From Sabethes cyaneus (taxonomy: Eukaryota; Arthropoda; Insecta; Diptera; Culicidae): a stretch of DNA of 64,000 nt. The DNA is taken from the NCBI RefSeq assembly GCF_943734655.1, contig NC_071355.1, positions 205,708,939 to 205,772,938 on the forward strand, given 5' to 3'. The first letter of the stretch is position 1; each line of letters opens with the position of its first letter. The translations under genes and the position numbers were made by a program. Positions 12,253 through 22,664 of this stretch are shown piece by piece. The notes beneath the pieces are model-generated. The model saw only the letters and a program-made list of their open reading frames with translations, was not told where the DNA came from and made no database searches.

Positions 12253-12744
12253 TTGTGTTGTGGTAAGGATGTGCTACTGATATAAATGGATCGAACTGGT
12301 CAAACATCTACACCGTGGGAAAAGGGTTGGTAATAAACCTAATCTTTAATTCCTGGAAGGTAACAGGATAGCAGTTGTTTAGTTCTTGATTTTGTTAAAT
12401 TGTTTCCAAATGCATATTGTTGCCAGGGCGACTGTTAAGGCATTACACACAGACAAACATCAAGGCTCAAAGCGACGCGGTTTAAAATCATAACTCTAAT
12501 ATTTGCTATGATCTTTTTGAGCCAAGATTCAATCAGCTGAAGGCTGTTTCCGTAGGCTGTTTACTGGGCTATAAACACCGAGTTTATAAGACGTAAATAC
12601 CCTGTAACTGATATCTTTTGTCCTTCGCTAGATTTCCGATTAAACGCTTATTATTTGCTTTGTTGAACGGCAGAAGGAGAAGTCACTCAATCACTCTCAA
12701 TTTATAGAATCACAACATTTATTTGGGTACGATTACATATTAAT
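12253..12744. other. Unassigned spacer
   Basis: AT-rich, between two MITEs. No repeat end or coding signature seen. Confidence 0.4.
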
Positions 12745-13219
12745 TAGACCATTGCAATTCATTTTCAAAGTTTTTGTTACCCTCCCCATTTGGAAATTTG
12801 CTTGAAAAATCGGGGGGCAAAAAAATAATTTGTAGGAAATGAGTCAATTTTTTTTATGAAATCAATTGTCTGTGGGCTCTACAGCCTGAAACCTCGAAAA
12901 ATGAGTGTACGAGTTGAGTTAACGCTTCTAGCATGAAATAGAAATGGAAGTTCAAGCAGTGGAATTTCCGAAACTCGGCCGAAAAATTTTCTTTAGTTTT
13001 TGTCTTTTTGTTCATAGATTATTGCATGAAAAATGACAACGTATTTATTAAAAGCAAGAATAGATTTGGTTTTCACGTTTAAACTTTAAGTAAAAATGCC
13101 TAAAATCCATTTGTTTTTGCTCGATCAAAAAATTCTCTTTGTTTTTTTCGCCACCCCCCCCCCCCCCTTCAGTGGCTCAACACCGGAGGGACAAAAACTT
13201 TTTTTTTGTAATGGCCTTA
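12745..13219. mobile_element. ~475-bp MITE, family copy 1
   Basis: TIRs TA-GACCATTGCAA...AAAGTTTTTGT at 12745 and the complement of GGCCATTAC...AAGTTTTTGTCC at 13219, each flanked by TA. The interior holds CAATTGTCTGTGGGCTCTAC, GAGTGTACGAGTTGAGTTAA and a C homopolymer at 13154-13167. A clear homologue on the opposite strand lies at 23250-23618 and a piece at 20495-20700. Confidence 0.8.
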
Positions 13220-13607
13220 TTGAATGTTCACTATGCTAGGCGCTGGACGCTACACAAATCTACCTATATCGCTATTTCAAAACCAGCCACTTGATTAAAA
13301 ACTTGACAGACAATGTATCAAAGCAGAGGTAATAACTGGAAAACTACAAGTTAGACTGTTTTAAGCCACGAACGCAGGTTTAACGCTGGGCGAATTGTGT
13401 GCCATCGTACAAAATATTTAAGTGAATATTTAAGTAGAATCTTAGATTATTAAAGGAACTAGATACTAAAGGATACTAGATACTAGACTTTGATTTCCTC
13501 ATATAACAGTGAAAAGTATGCTATCAGCACTACCTACTGACAGTAGGGTGAACTAGACTATCATAGTCTTTGTATCGCCTACTCATTTTACTCAATTGTT
13601 ATTGACA

Positions 13608-13762
13608 GAGTTTTGTTTTTCGGCTTTGCAGTCAAATTGCTCATAAAAACGAACGTTTTTCTTCTACTTCCGACGTTTCGATTTGTATTAAATCTTTTTC
13701 AGGGAAGTAGAAGAAAAACGTTCGTTTATATGATTTGACTGCAAAGCCGAAAAACAAAACTC
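13608..13762. repeat. Foldback element with hammerhead-like loop
   Basis: Arms of about 62 bp (13608-13671 and 13703-13762) are almost perfect reverse complements; the loop is 31 bp. On the minus strand the loop plus arm bases read CTTCC, CTGAAAA, stem GATTT/AAATC, GAAACGTC, GGAAG, the order of a type I hammerhead ribozyme with CTTCC/GGAAG as stem I. The core position normally G (CTGANGA) is A, so it should be inactive. Hammerheads of this kind are known in Penelope-like retroelements. Confidence 0.75.
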
Positions 13763-13912
13763 AGCAAAGATACTCAGTCGAAAACTATAATAAGAATTAT
13801 TATTGACACATGATATAGTCAAACGTGTGCTTTTGAAAACGCTCTACGAATACTACGACCGGTTAGTACACCCTGTTGCCGTCAGGAACCACTTTACTGA
13901 CGATTGAATCTG

Positions 13913-13997
13913 CGAAGAGTGGCATATCTATGTTTTTATAATCTAAGGTGGAATCGAAGAGTGGCATATCTATGTTTTTAATAATCTAAGGCGGAAT
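13913..13997 (+). repeat. 42-bp direct duplication
   Basis: CGAAGAGTGGCATATCTATG... through CTAAGG(T/C)GGAAT occurs twice in tandem (13913-13954, 13955-13997) with one inserted A and one substitution. No function seen. Confidence 0.85.
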
Positions 13998-14591
13998 TTA
14001 TAGATTGTTGTAGATATATCGAATTGTAGCATACACTTCGACCTAATATTGTTCAAATTTAATATCATTATACGAGATTAAAGGTTCGTAGTATCAATTT
14101 TAATGGGAGGAACTGTACCTGTAGGTGTATACATTCGTAGTCCCACGCCTAGCCTACATTTGTGTCCGGAGGCACAGACCTTTCTACTTTTCCTATTTTT
14201 AATCGCTTCCCATTTTCGTTCCCGATTTCTTTTTCTCTTATATGTTTTCCTTGCTCATCACTTTTTTGTATTTCCCTTTCTCATCACTCTTTCTCATCTC
14301 CTTTTACTTTTTACATTTTTCATTTCCCTTTGTCATTTTTCTTTCTCATTTCAGCAACCAATTTTACTCTCACATTTTCTTTTTCCATCTGGTTTGCTTA
14401 CTGCTTTTGCCCATTTCTCTTTCTCATTTTCCTATTTTTTCAGTCTTCGTTTCCATTTTATTTCACTCTTCCTTTTCCGTTTTCCTGAGCTCATTATCGT
14501 TATTGTTAGTTTATCCGAGTTCTCAATTTTACTACCCTGTCTCATTTCTCTTTCTTATTTTGCTTTCTCGTTTCTCGTTCTCATTTCCCAA

Positions 14592-14707
14592 CCCAAGCAA
14601 CAATATGGGTTTTATTACACTCTTATGATGACATTTATGACCAATATTGGCCTGTGAGTGGTCTTCAACACCATTTGAGTACAATAAAACTCACATTGTT
14701 GCTTGGG
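14592..14707. mobile_element. Short MITE (116 bp) in the pyrimidine tract
   Basis: Perfect ends CCCAAGCAACAAT and the complement at 14695-14707. The TIR continues through GTTTTATT for about 26 bp with two mismatches. The interior is non-coding. The MITE at 63031-63137 and the partial sequence at 63983 have similar CCC(A/T)AGCAACA-type ends. Confidence 0.8.
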
Positions 14708-15319
14708 AATCCTATTCTTCTTTCCCAGTCTCATTTCACCTTTCTCTTTCCCACTTAATTTTCCCAGTTCTCATTCCGAAATTTCTTTTTCATTTCTCTA
14801 ATCTTACCAATTTCGCTTTCTAAGCTTCCTTTACCATTTCTCATTACATCATCATCATCTCGTTCCCATTTCTTCTTTCCATTTTATCTTTCTCATTACC
14901 CTCTCCAATGTCCGTTTCCATTTTCGCTTTTCCATTTCTTCTTTTCGTTTGCTTTCCCAATTTTTGTTCTCCGTTTGCCCTTCGGTCTTCCCTTTCCCTT
15001 TTTCCTTTTTCCTTTATCCTCGCATTCTCTCATTTCTCTTTCTAATGATCTTTCCCATTTCTCTGTCATATATACTTTTCCCATTTACATTTTGCGTATT
15101 TCGTTTCTCATTTCCTTTTCTATTTTCTTTTCTCACTTCCACTTTCCATTGCTTTTTTTATGTTCCATTTCTGCTTCCATTTTTCTTTCTCATCGCCTTT
15201 TTCTTTCTCGTCGCCTTTTCTCAACTCCCTCTCTCAATTTCTCACTGCTCTTTCCCATTTCCCTTTCCAATTTCGCTTTCGTATATTTTTTTTATTTGCC
15301 TTCCCCTTTATTTTCCCAA

Positions 15320-15525
15320 ACCTCCCAGTTGGCCTCGAGGTAAGACGCTGGTCTAATAAGCCAGTCGTCGTATGTTCGAATCTCGGGTGGGAGAGCCTGT
15401 TATAGTCAATAGGATCGTAGCACTGACCCCACACTGTCCTGTATTCTAACAGCTGGTCGCGAAGTCTGTCGTGTAAAAACAGAAGGTCAAATTTCGATAA
15501 CGGAATTAGCACCCAGGCTTTGCTT
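15320..15525 (+). mobile_element. tRNA-derived SINE, copy 1, with 13-bp TSD
   Basis: The exact repeat TTTATTTTCCCAA flanks it at 15307-15319 and 15526-15538. The head (15326-15400) resembles a tRNA: an A-box-like GGTAAGACGCTGG, an anticodon-arm-like CTGGT-CTAATAA-GCCAG with AAT in the anticodon position, and a B box GTTCGAATC. The body contains a segment shared with the copies at 21500-21645 and 48721-48941. It is expected to be transcribed by RNA polymerase III and moved by a LINE; both are inference from SINE biology. Confidence 0.88.
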
Positions 15526-15789
15526 TTTATTTTCCCAATTTTCTTTCCCATTTAATTTTATTATTTCTCTTTCCTATTTCAGTTCTCTGATAAGATTTAC
15601 CATGTGCCTTCTTTCTTGTCCTATTTTTTCTTTATTTTTTCTCACTGGTTTGACGATTCGTTTTTCTTATTGATAAAGAAAAAGCATATTCAAAAATATT
15701 CAGGATTTTTTTTCGGTTTATTTTAAAAATTTATTATCTTCTACCCAAGCATAGTTCTACCCAAGCTACGAGCATTATGAACGATAGAA

Positions 15790-15895
15790 TATCAACTTGT
15801 GCGCGCTTTATTAGGCTTTATTTATGAATCCGAATTTGTTAAGAGATATTTACGATAATTTTCGTACATTGATATACGAGTTGGTGCTGGCTGGG
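15790..15895. repeat. Dispersed repeat shared with 61050-61118
   Basis: The segment with GAGATATTTACGATA, TTTTCGT and CATTGATATACGAGTTGGT recurs at 61067-61115 with few changes. The type of element is unknown. Confidence 0.6.
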
Positions 15896-16390
15896 GGGTT
15901 CCCTCAATCAATACAAGGATTTTTTATACGGATACGGTTTGAATTTACGACTTGAATTAAAGTGGCTTTTCGTACGACAATATTCGAAATAACACGGGGC
16001 ATTTTTACATCAATTCTAATTTGCTTATCAATGCTTTTTCCCATTTTCGTTTGTAATTTCTCTTTCTTTGTTTCGTTTTCCGTTTTCCGTTTTCCTTACT
16101 CATCACTTTTTCCTGTTTCTCTTTCATCGCTGCTTCCCATATTTTTTCCATTTTCCTTTCCCATTCTCGTTTTCCTTTACCTCTCATTTATCTATTCCAT
16201 TTCCTTTATCTATTTCTCTCTCTTTCCTTTTTCATTTCCGTTTCCAATTTCGCTTTCCCTTTTTCATTTTCCGTTATCGTTACCATTTTTCCATTTTTTT
16301 ATCACCCTCTGCCATTTTTATTCTATTTTTCTTTCCCAATTACCTTTCCCATCTCACTTTCTCCTTTCTCTTTACCACTTCCCTTTCCAA

Positions 16391-16550
16391 CTTCTCTTTC
16401 GGGTGCTGCAGACTGTTTTTGGCGGAGTACAAACGGATAGCGGAGAGTGGCATAGGTGTGTGAACCACGAGCTGTTGGCACTACTTGGAGAGATTCCTAT
16501 CGTACACCGGACAAAAGCTGGGAGACTACAGTGGGCCCGCCACGTTACAA
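16391..16550 (+). pseudogene. RTE-like C-terminal fragment
   Basis: Translates to VLQTVFGGVQTDSGEW..., then HELLALLGEIPIVHRTKAGR and LQWARHV, the conserved end of the RTE-like elements elsewhere in the window. Only about 50 residues remain. It sits at the edge of the pyrimidine tract and ends before the Tc1/mariner relic at 16660. Confidence 0.8.
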
Positions 16551-16659
16551 TATTTGTGATATTTTTGTGACATGTAATATTTTAAAGAAGCTGAAGCCAC
16601 TCGGAATAAACGAAATATTCATCTACCATCAAGCGATACAAAGAAACCAGTTCTTGGAA

Positions 16660-17240
16660 AATACTCGCCAAACCTTACCGTAAACGCACTGTAAGGGAAC
16701 CGGAAGCCGTCAAACGAGTAAGAGAGTGACTTAGACGGAAACTAGATCAGGCTGGACGTAAGATGGTCAAGGAACTGGACAGTTTGCAGTTAACCATGAA
16801 GAATATTTTAAAAGATAATGTTCGATTGATTCCATACAAAAATAACAGCTACACGATTTGACTGAAAAGCAGAAGGTTTCAAGAGTTGAAAGCTGTCGGC
16901 AGCTGCCCAAGCGGTGATTGTGATATTCTATTTTCGGATACAAAAATGCTACAGGATCACCACAACCAACAAAATGATCGGATAAATGCAGCACATCTTT
17001 CTGATATTCCTCGGGACAAACAAGCTGTTCAAAGGATCCAAAACGTTTCCCGGATGACGGTATAGACATGTTTGTCCAAAAATTTGAAGATTGCATTGCT
17101 GTTCTTTGAACCTGATGTTAAAATCAACAGTAAATATTACATGAATAATATTTTGAAGAACCATTTGCTTCCCATCGTCAAAAACATTACAAGAATCCAT
17201 TCTTTAACAGGTCAATCAGGACATTTTCTTGATTAGGACT
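16660..17240 (+). pseudogene. Tc1/mariner-type transposase relic
   Basis: Frames joined by eye give EPEAVKRVRE, KLDQAGRKMVKEL, LIPYK, then GDCDILFSDTKM with the first catalytic Asp, DHHNQQNDRINAAHLSDIPR, and NVKIN/KYYMNNILKNHLLP. This wording is of a different transposase family from the D37E element at 10198. The last catalytic motifs are missing or beyond recognition. At least four lesions, and no TIRs found. Confidence 0.65.
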
Positions 17241-17249
17241 GGGACATTG

Positions 17250-20200
17250 TGTCTCAGGGTTCAAGGAGTATTTCAAACTGTACCAGAAACGATTTAAATA
17301 TACTTTCTACTGGATTTCAAATGGAGATTAATCTATTTTAATCTTAGAAGAAAATAAAGTACTTGTTGTTTGTTCCCTCTTCAGCAAGCTTGAGAAGCCT
17401 TCAAACCTGTTTTGCATTTTTCTCAAACTGTTATTAGCTTCATTTAAATGCTGGCTAATGGCGTTTTTGTTCGTGTATCACAAGGCATGAAAATACATAA
17501 ACTACGAGCAAAATGATTTACAACAATCTCACTATTTTTTGCGATTCAATTAAAGCTTTCATTTCCGGTAAAGCAGTAAACTTTATTGAATTTTTCCTAC
17601 ACTGCGATTATAACAACATTTGCTCTCAGTAAAAACTTTTACTTCAATGTTAACTGTAAACCTTTGATCAACAACACAAAATAATATCTGAAACTAGTCA
17701 ACAGGCTCCAATGTGTTTCAATGAAACCCATCCCAAATTGAATCCGTATTTATGCCGGCAATCAACAAACCCAGAGCCTGAACTGAATAGAAGTAGAGAA
17801 CCATAGTTTCATCGCCGTCGATGGAAATTCTTTGCCTCGTTGCGTAATATTATGCGTTTGATTGAAACAAAAAAAAAATCTGATCCGATTTTGGAATATT
17901 TTTCCCAGCCGTTCGGTGCCACCCTCCACCCTCCACGTGCACACATCAACAAGTTTATTTAAATTCGCGCTGGTTCGAAGTTGACGATGCAATTGAAAAT
18001 ACCACGCAACAGGACGGTCCTGGCTCGGAAAAGCGTTTAATTTCCCACGCGAATTAGTTTTGCGCAACAAATATATGAAGTGGTTTGCGCGCTACAGCGA
18101 CGGACGGTGATGCTTTCACCAGGCCGGAACCGGTTACTGCGGGCCGCTTTCCTATGCAAACAGTACCCAGTACTGAGTGCATAGGTCATAGATATTTCGG
18201 CGGGACCCAAAGCTGACGCGAGCTGTTTGTTGTTATCTTTTTCAGTCGCCAGACTCATCTTTGTTTTCCTTCGGCGGTGAAATCTGTATGCAAATTTATT
18301 TATTTTCCCAAACGCTCGGATTTGCATTCCAAATTTTACTTCTACTGGAGAGTAAACCAACGGCCCAACCTCCGTTTCTATGTGGATGTGTGTGGTAAGA
18401 TAAAAGAACTAAATTTATTCTAATCAAGCTGAAACAGGTGGATCCGAAATGCTAAATCTGAACCAAATATTGACATTTCAGACGGGAATATGTTGTCCCC
18501 GGGGTCGATTGCAATTTGAATGCTAAGCCGACTGACGTTGTGACTGAAAGTCAACAAACGATACAGATTAGTTGACAATATAGCTTTGCGTACGGTACGG
18601 GTAAATATTATATCAACAGCTATATTGCAAGCAGTCGATCTTTAAGAGAAAAACCAATTCGTAACATCATAGGTATGGCAAACATAGAAACGTGCACTGT
18701 TTTTTCTCGACAGAACAAATCTTACCGAGTTTTGTTTGGTTTATATATTACAAATGGCACCAAACAAAAACCACATCTACAGGTAACCAGGGATTAGGAA
18801 TACCGTTGATAAGCTATTTAACGCTATGAGGCAACGAAACAATATAATCTGGAAGGATTATGTCCTCGTATTTTTTCCTAGCAGCTCGAAGATCCAAAGA
18901 TAATCTCCAACTGATAGTGACCAATAGGAACCAATATTCCCCCAAACCGGTTGTTTTCTACTGTCCTTTCTAGATCCATATGACGGTTTCTTTGAGAATG
19001 CTGTAAAAACATCTATTCGAAAATAAAATGGGAGAAAAAACAAGATAATCTGGTTGAGAAGACTGGAGAATGCAACAAAGAGGCTACGCATTGTATCAGA
19101 ATTCCCTTGCTTTAGTAAATCAGCAATAAATATGACACAAATGTTAGTACTTTCAGACACCCTCCATTGTTTAGACATTCATTATATTTAGTAGCAATTC
19201 ATTAAAGTTATGTTGTCCTTTTTTTTATATTAATAACTTTCTTATACAAATCGCTGATCGACAAACTGTGTCTGAAACTGTGCCAGTTTATGAGGACTCT
19301 TCGGACTGTAAAATTCGGTAAAAGCTCTTTATTTTCCGCACCTTCCAATCACACATTCATGAAAACGTAGGGCAATTTATATAACCACGCCACACAATGC
19401 GTATTCATTTATAATTCATTCGAATGGATACGTTCAGCTAGATGAATTCGGCATAGTTATTTGTACGGCCTAATATATGGTTAATAAACTATCCAAAGGA
19501 ACAATTGTCGGGGCTAGAGATTATGCAAATCTGTTTGCACGTTATGGAGTAATGCAGTAATTATCAAAATGCGACTGAGCCTAACACCGATCACTTTAAA
19601 ATGATTGAAACTTCAATTACTGAAAGGTTAGTTTGTAAGAGAAGGGTCATTTTGCTACCACGATAATGCAATAAAAACACATTCGTTTTTTTCGTTTTTC
19701 TTTATCTACTGGTATATGACTATACGCGGTCATGACGTAAACTTTTTTGGAACGGAAGGAAGAAATCAGCAAGGAAAAATGTTAGTACTTTCAGACCCAC
19801 TACTTAGACATTCAGTTTGGTGCGAAGAATGATTTTTTGGAGGAACTGGAAAATTTCGATATAGACCAAAAATGTATCGAGTTATGCAATGGCAGGTGAG
19901 GCTCGCGCCCACTCTCTTCCGGTTGGTACCCGAATGTTTTACTCACTAAACTACTGCCGTCCGTTGACATTATGTCGTATGAATAAAACAGTTTACTTTG
20001 CTTTTCCCGTTTAAATCGTATGGGAGCATTTGCTCTAACTCTTTTATTCATACGGCCTATTGTACCAAAATTTTAATTTCGCGATCAAATGTACAGGGAA
20101 AAAAACACTTCTGAAAAAAGGTTATTATGCCTTGGCTTTTGTTTACGAAAATAATTTTTTTTCCAAACTATGCTCTTTTTTACAACAAAAATATTTCAAT

Positions 20201-20284
20201 TTGTTATTTACTACTGAGCATAATATTTTGACAAATTAGATAGCATCGTTAGAGCCTTTTTGGAGCAAACAGCATCGTTAGATA
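17250..20284. other. Unassigned stretch
   Basis: No family recognised. The phrase ATGTTAGTACTTTCAGAC followed by TTAGACATTCA occurs twice (about 19140 and 19778), which may be edges of an unknown repeat. Minus-strand open frames of 60-107 codons at 17762-19178 show no motif. An unspliced gene is not supported; distant exons cannot be excluded. Confidence 0.35.
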
Positions 20285-20450
20285 ATCAATTTAGCAGCCG
20301 AGTACCGGGGTGGCTCCCGCCAGGTGTACGATGGAAATCGCTTCAAGTAGTGCCTATAGCCCGTGATCCATACACCTGCACCCCTCTCCGGTTTCCGTCT
20401 GTACTCCACCAAAAAAAGTCCGCAACACCTTTCGCAAACATCACCGTAGG
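20285..20450 (-). pseudogene. RTE-like C-terminal fragment
   Basis: On the minus strand it reads GGTGGAGTACAGACGGAAAC and further text matching the FGGVQT...GEWRR end of the RTE-like elements, with frame damage. It is short and isolated, in opposite orientation to the RT piece at 20838. Confidence 0.6.
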
Positions 20451-20494
20451 TCTGCCAAATAGCTAAAATTAATATTTACTTTTTGAACTCGTAA

Positions 20495-20700
20495 ACTGAG
20501 TGTACGAGCGCAGTTAAAAATTTGCTTTCGTTTTTCTTGTTCTTTGCGTAGGTTTTGGCATGGAAAAGAATAAAATGTATATGAAAAGCAAGAAATGATT
20601 TGGTTACGTTTTAACTTTAGGTAACACCGCTTGAAACGAATTTTTGCTCTTAAAAAATCTCTTTGTTGACCTCTTTGTACTTTCTTCTACCGTCCCTTCA
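20495..20700 (+). mobile_element. Partial copy of the 12745 MITE family
   Basis: Shares GAGTGTACGAG, AAAAGCAAGAA...GATTTGGTT and CTCTTTGTTG in the same order as 12905-13140. Both ends are missing or too diverged to see. Confidence 0.6.
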
Positions 20701-20830
20701 TCAATTGTGAAAGAACTACTGTTTCAAAAAAATATTAATTTACATGCCTGACCGCATTTCAAGGTCAAGACTAAAACACGAAGTTGGTCTAAATTTTAAC
20801 TCTCCTACAAATCCTTCAGAAATGACGGGA
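20690..20830 (+). repeat. Repeat shared with 43230-43375
   Basis: ACTTTCTTCTA..., CATGCCTGA... and AAGGTCAAGACTAAAACACGA align with ACTTTCTTCTATTG, TATGCCTGATCCC and AAGGTTAAAACAAAACACGA at 43240-43340. Its other half seems to be at 21840-22015. Confidence 0.55.
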
Positions 20831-20837
20831 GTACAAT

Positions 20838-21060
20838 TTGCTCACGCATCATATTTGCGTGGATTTCAGGGCAGCATACGATACAGTCGAGCGCGAACAG
20901 CTATGGCAGATAATGCATGAGAACAGTTTTCCGGGAAAATTGACGCAGCTGATCGAAACTATCCTAAAGCGAGTGATGTACTACCTGCTTGTTTCGGAAA
21001 CACTCTCGAGTCCCTTCGAATCGCGCAGAGGGTTGAAGCAAGGTCCTGTATGTTATTCAA
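20838..21060 (+). pseudogene. RTE-like reverse transcriptase fragment
   Basis: Gives VDFRAAYDTVEREQLWQIMH, LTQLIETILKRVMYY and LSSPFESRRGLKQG, the RT fingers/palm region just before the catalytic FADD box, which is absent. Reading is lost at about 21045. Confidence 0.85.
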
Positions 21061-21499
21061 CATCGCGTGTTCTTGTTCTCATTCGAGCTTTGGTTTGTAT
21101 TTTTTCATGCACTGCGACGAGTTTTTGCGAGTGTGTATTTAGCTGTCAGCCACGGTCGTCACTCTCGCTCGTTATTGCAACCCGAGCAACAGATATCGAT
21201 TGGTCGTGATGACTCGCACTTTCAATCGCGTGTGGAAGGGAGGGCGTAAAATTAAGAAGAAAAGACAAAGCAGTGTATGTTATGTATCCATATAACCTAA
21301 TGTGCCTCACGAGCTGTTGGCTGTTTACGAGTTGTTGGCCTCGTGAGTGAGCTGTGTAGAAAGACGCTATGAGGCCGTGCGTTGGAGAGTGTATAAGTAA
21401 CAGAATATATTGTATATTGTGTGTCGTACGCTTGCGCCAGTGGCGTAAGCGTTGAATGCTTTGCTTTTCATACTCGTTCGCATGTGAGTAGGCATCGTA
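21061..21499. other. Unassigned stretch between RTE fragment and SINE
   Basis: Nothing recognised. It contains CTCACGAGCTGTTGGCTG and an imperfect repeat of it some 30 bp on. It may be retroelement untranslated sequence, without direct support. Confidence 0.3.
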
Positions 21500-21645
21500 T
21501 GCTTCTTGCCCGATTGCCCCAGCTGTTAGAGTGCAGGACAATTGCAGGGCCATCCTATTGACTCTAACAGCCACCCCCAGTTGAGATTCGAACATACGAC
21601 GACTGGCTTATTAGGCCAGCGTCATACCTCAAAACCAACTGGGAG
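21500..21645 (-). mobile_element. tRNA-derived SINE, copy 2 (minus)
   Basis: Complement of copy 1: GTATGTTCGAATCTC (B box) at about 21582-21597 and CTGGCCTAATAAGCCAG (anticodon arm) at about 21602-21618. It lies just upstream of an RTE C-terminal fragment. No clear target duplication found. Confidence 0.8.
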
Positions 21646-21840
21646 GTGTGAATCACTGTACACTTGGCCAAAGTTGGTAGGCTACGCTGGGCCGGCTACG
21701 TGCTAAGGATACCGGACGACTGTGCAGCGAAATTCTCTTCAAAACCCTCACCGATACCAGAAATAGAGAGGCCCTTCGTGCTAGATGGCTCGACCAATTT
21801 GAACCTAGATTACCTAGATGGGAGCCAATAACCGAATTCG
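21646..21840 (+). pseudogene. RTE-like C-terminal fragment
   Basis: VHLAKVGRLRWAGYVLRIPD, then ARWLDQFE-like text in another frame: the extreme C-terminus of the RTE-like elements (compare RLRCAVHVVRMV near 2620). The fragment begins directly at the SINE edge, so the SINE probably landed in this RTE. Confidence 0.8.
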
Positions 21841-22015
21841 ACCTCAACTTCTCTTCCCTTCAAATCCGGTTATAATTGGATTGATTCGACCGGCGGATCC
21901 CCCAGTTTGGGTAAAGAGGAACGCTACACTTTAATAAGCATTACTTCAATGACCCACTCTTACCTTATTTTCCCCTATGTTCCCCTCACGCCTTACCTCG
22001 CTCTAGAGATACTAA
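21841..22015 (+). repeat. Repeat shared with 43080-43210
   Basis: TATAATTGG and TTAATAAGCATTACTTCAAT followed by CTCTTACCTTATTTTCCCC align with TATAATTGG, CTTAAGCGTTACTTTAAT and CTCTTATCTGATTTTCCGC at 43093-43180. Adjacent to an RTE C-terminus, it may be a retroelement 3' UTR. Confidence 0.55.
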
Positions 22016-22664
22016 TACAGTAATGACCCGATTTTGTCACCCCCATGATGAATTTAGGGGTGACAAAAACGGGACAGTGACAAAATCGGGTATTTTTTCA
22101 ATTTTTATTTTTTAGCAGATAACTTAGAACGAACTACATATATTTCATTCTGATCACTTTTAGGACATTTCGCACTTACATCTACCTCTATGTGGACATT
22201 TGTCACCTGTTCACAGCAGCCCCACAGGTATGAAAACACGCGTTTTTTAATTTCGCCGAACTGGTTGATTATACTGGTTAACTATGTTCATAGAAATTTC
22301 ATAGCGTAAAAAGCTCTTTCTTATGGTGTGAAAGATTCTTTGATTAACCCCCCTAAAAGTAAGATAGAAAATTTATTTTTCAGGCAGTAAGAGATAGAGC
22401 AAAACAATGTTCTACAACATTTTTGAGAAGATTATTATAAAGAAAGTGACCTTCTAGCTATTATAGTTGTGGAGATAAGAAACAACTTTTGTGAAAACTC
22501 CACGATAATCAACACAGTTCTTTTCACAGTGTTATAACACATTTGACATGTTTCAAAACGATTTTCAAACCAAGTTTTTGATAAATCAAAAGCGTGACAA
22601 AATCGGGTCAAAAACGTGACAAAATCGGGGGTGACAAAATCGGGGAGTGATAAAATCGGGGAGT
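22016..22664. mobile_element. pogo/Tigger-like element end, cut by the gap
   Basis: Starts TA-CAGTAATGACCCGATTTT at 22016; TA followed by CAG is typical of pogo-type TIRs. GTGACAAAATCGGG recurs at 22077, 22593, 22615, 22631 and (one change) 22647, in the strand orientation expected of the right end. An internal palindrome (22026-22072) pairs CCCGATTTTGTCACCCC with its mirror. No transposase seen. The right terminus falls in the N run. Confidence 0.6.

Larger units (their letters stand above)
14160..16400 (+). repeat. Long interrupted pyrimidine-rich tract
   Basis: Degenerate TTTCTCATTTCCCTTT-type sequence over about 2 kb, strongest at 14180-15310 and 16020-16390. It is interrupted by a MITE (14592-14707), a SINE (15320-15525) and AT-rich DNA (about 15600-16010). 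Long open frames of up to about 200 codons through it (Phe/Ser/Leu/Pro-rich) reflect the absence of purines, since stop codons need them, and are not genes. Confidence 0.8.

Noticed and set aside
15326..15400. Functional tRNA-Ile gene
   Set aside because: Head of a SINE: body continues, target duplications flank it, other copies exist and the acceptor stem does not close.
14103..15405. Long Phe/Ser/Leu-rich open frames (up to 184 codons)
   Set aside because: They run through pyrimidine-rich low-complexity DNA, where stop codons are rare by composition; overlapping frames are open together and one crosses the MITE.
15962..16570. 202-codon open frame
   Set aside because: Its first two thirds are pyrimidine-tract artefact and its end is an RTE C-terminal fragment.
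21146..21595. 149-codon minus-strand frame
   Set aside because: Runs through a SINE and unassigned DNA, no motif.
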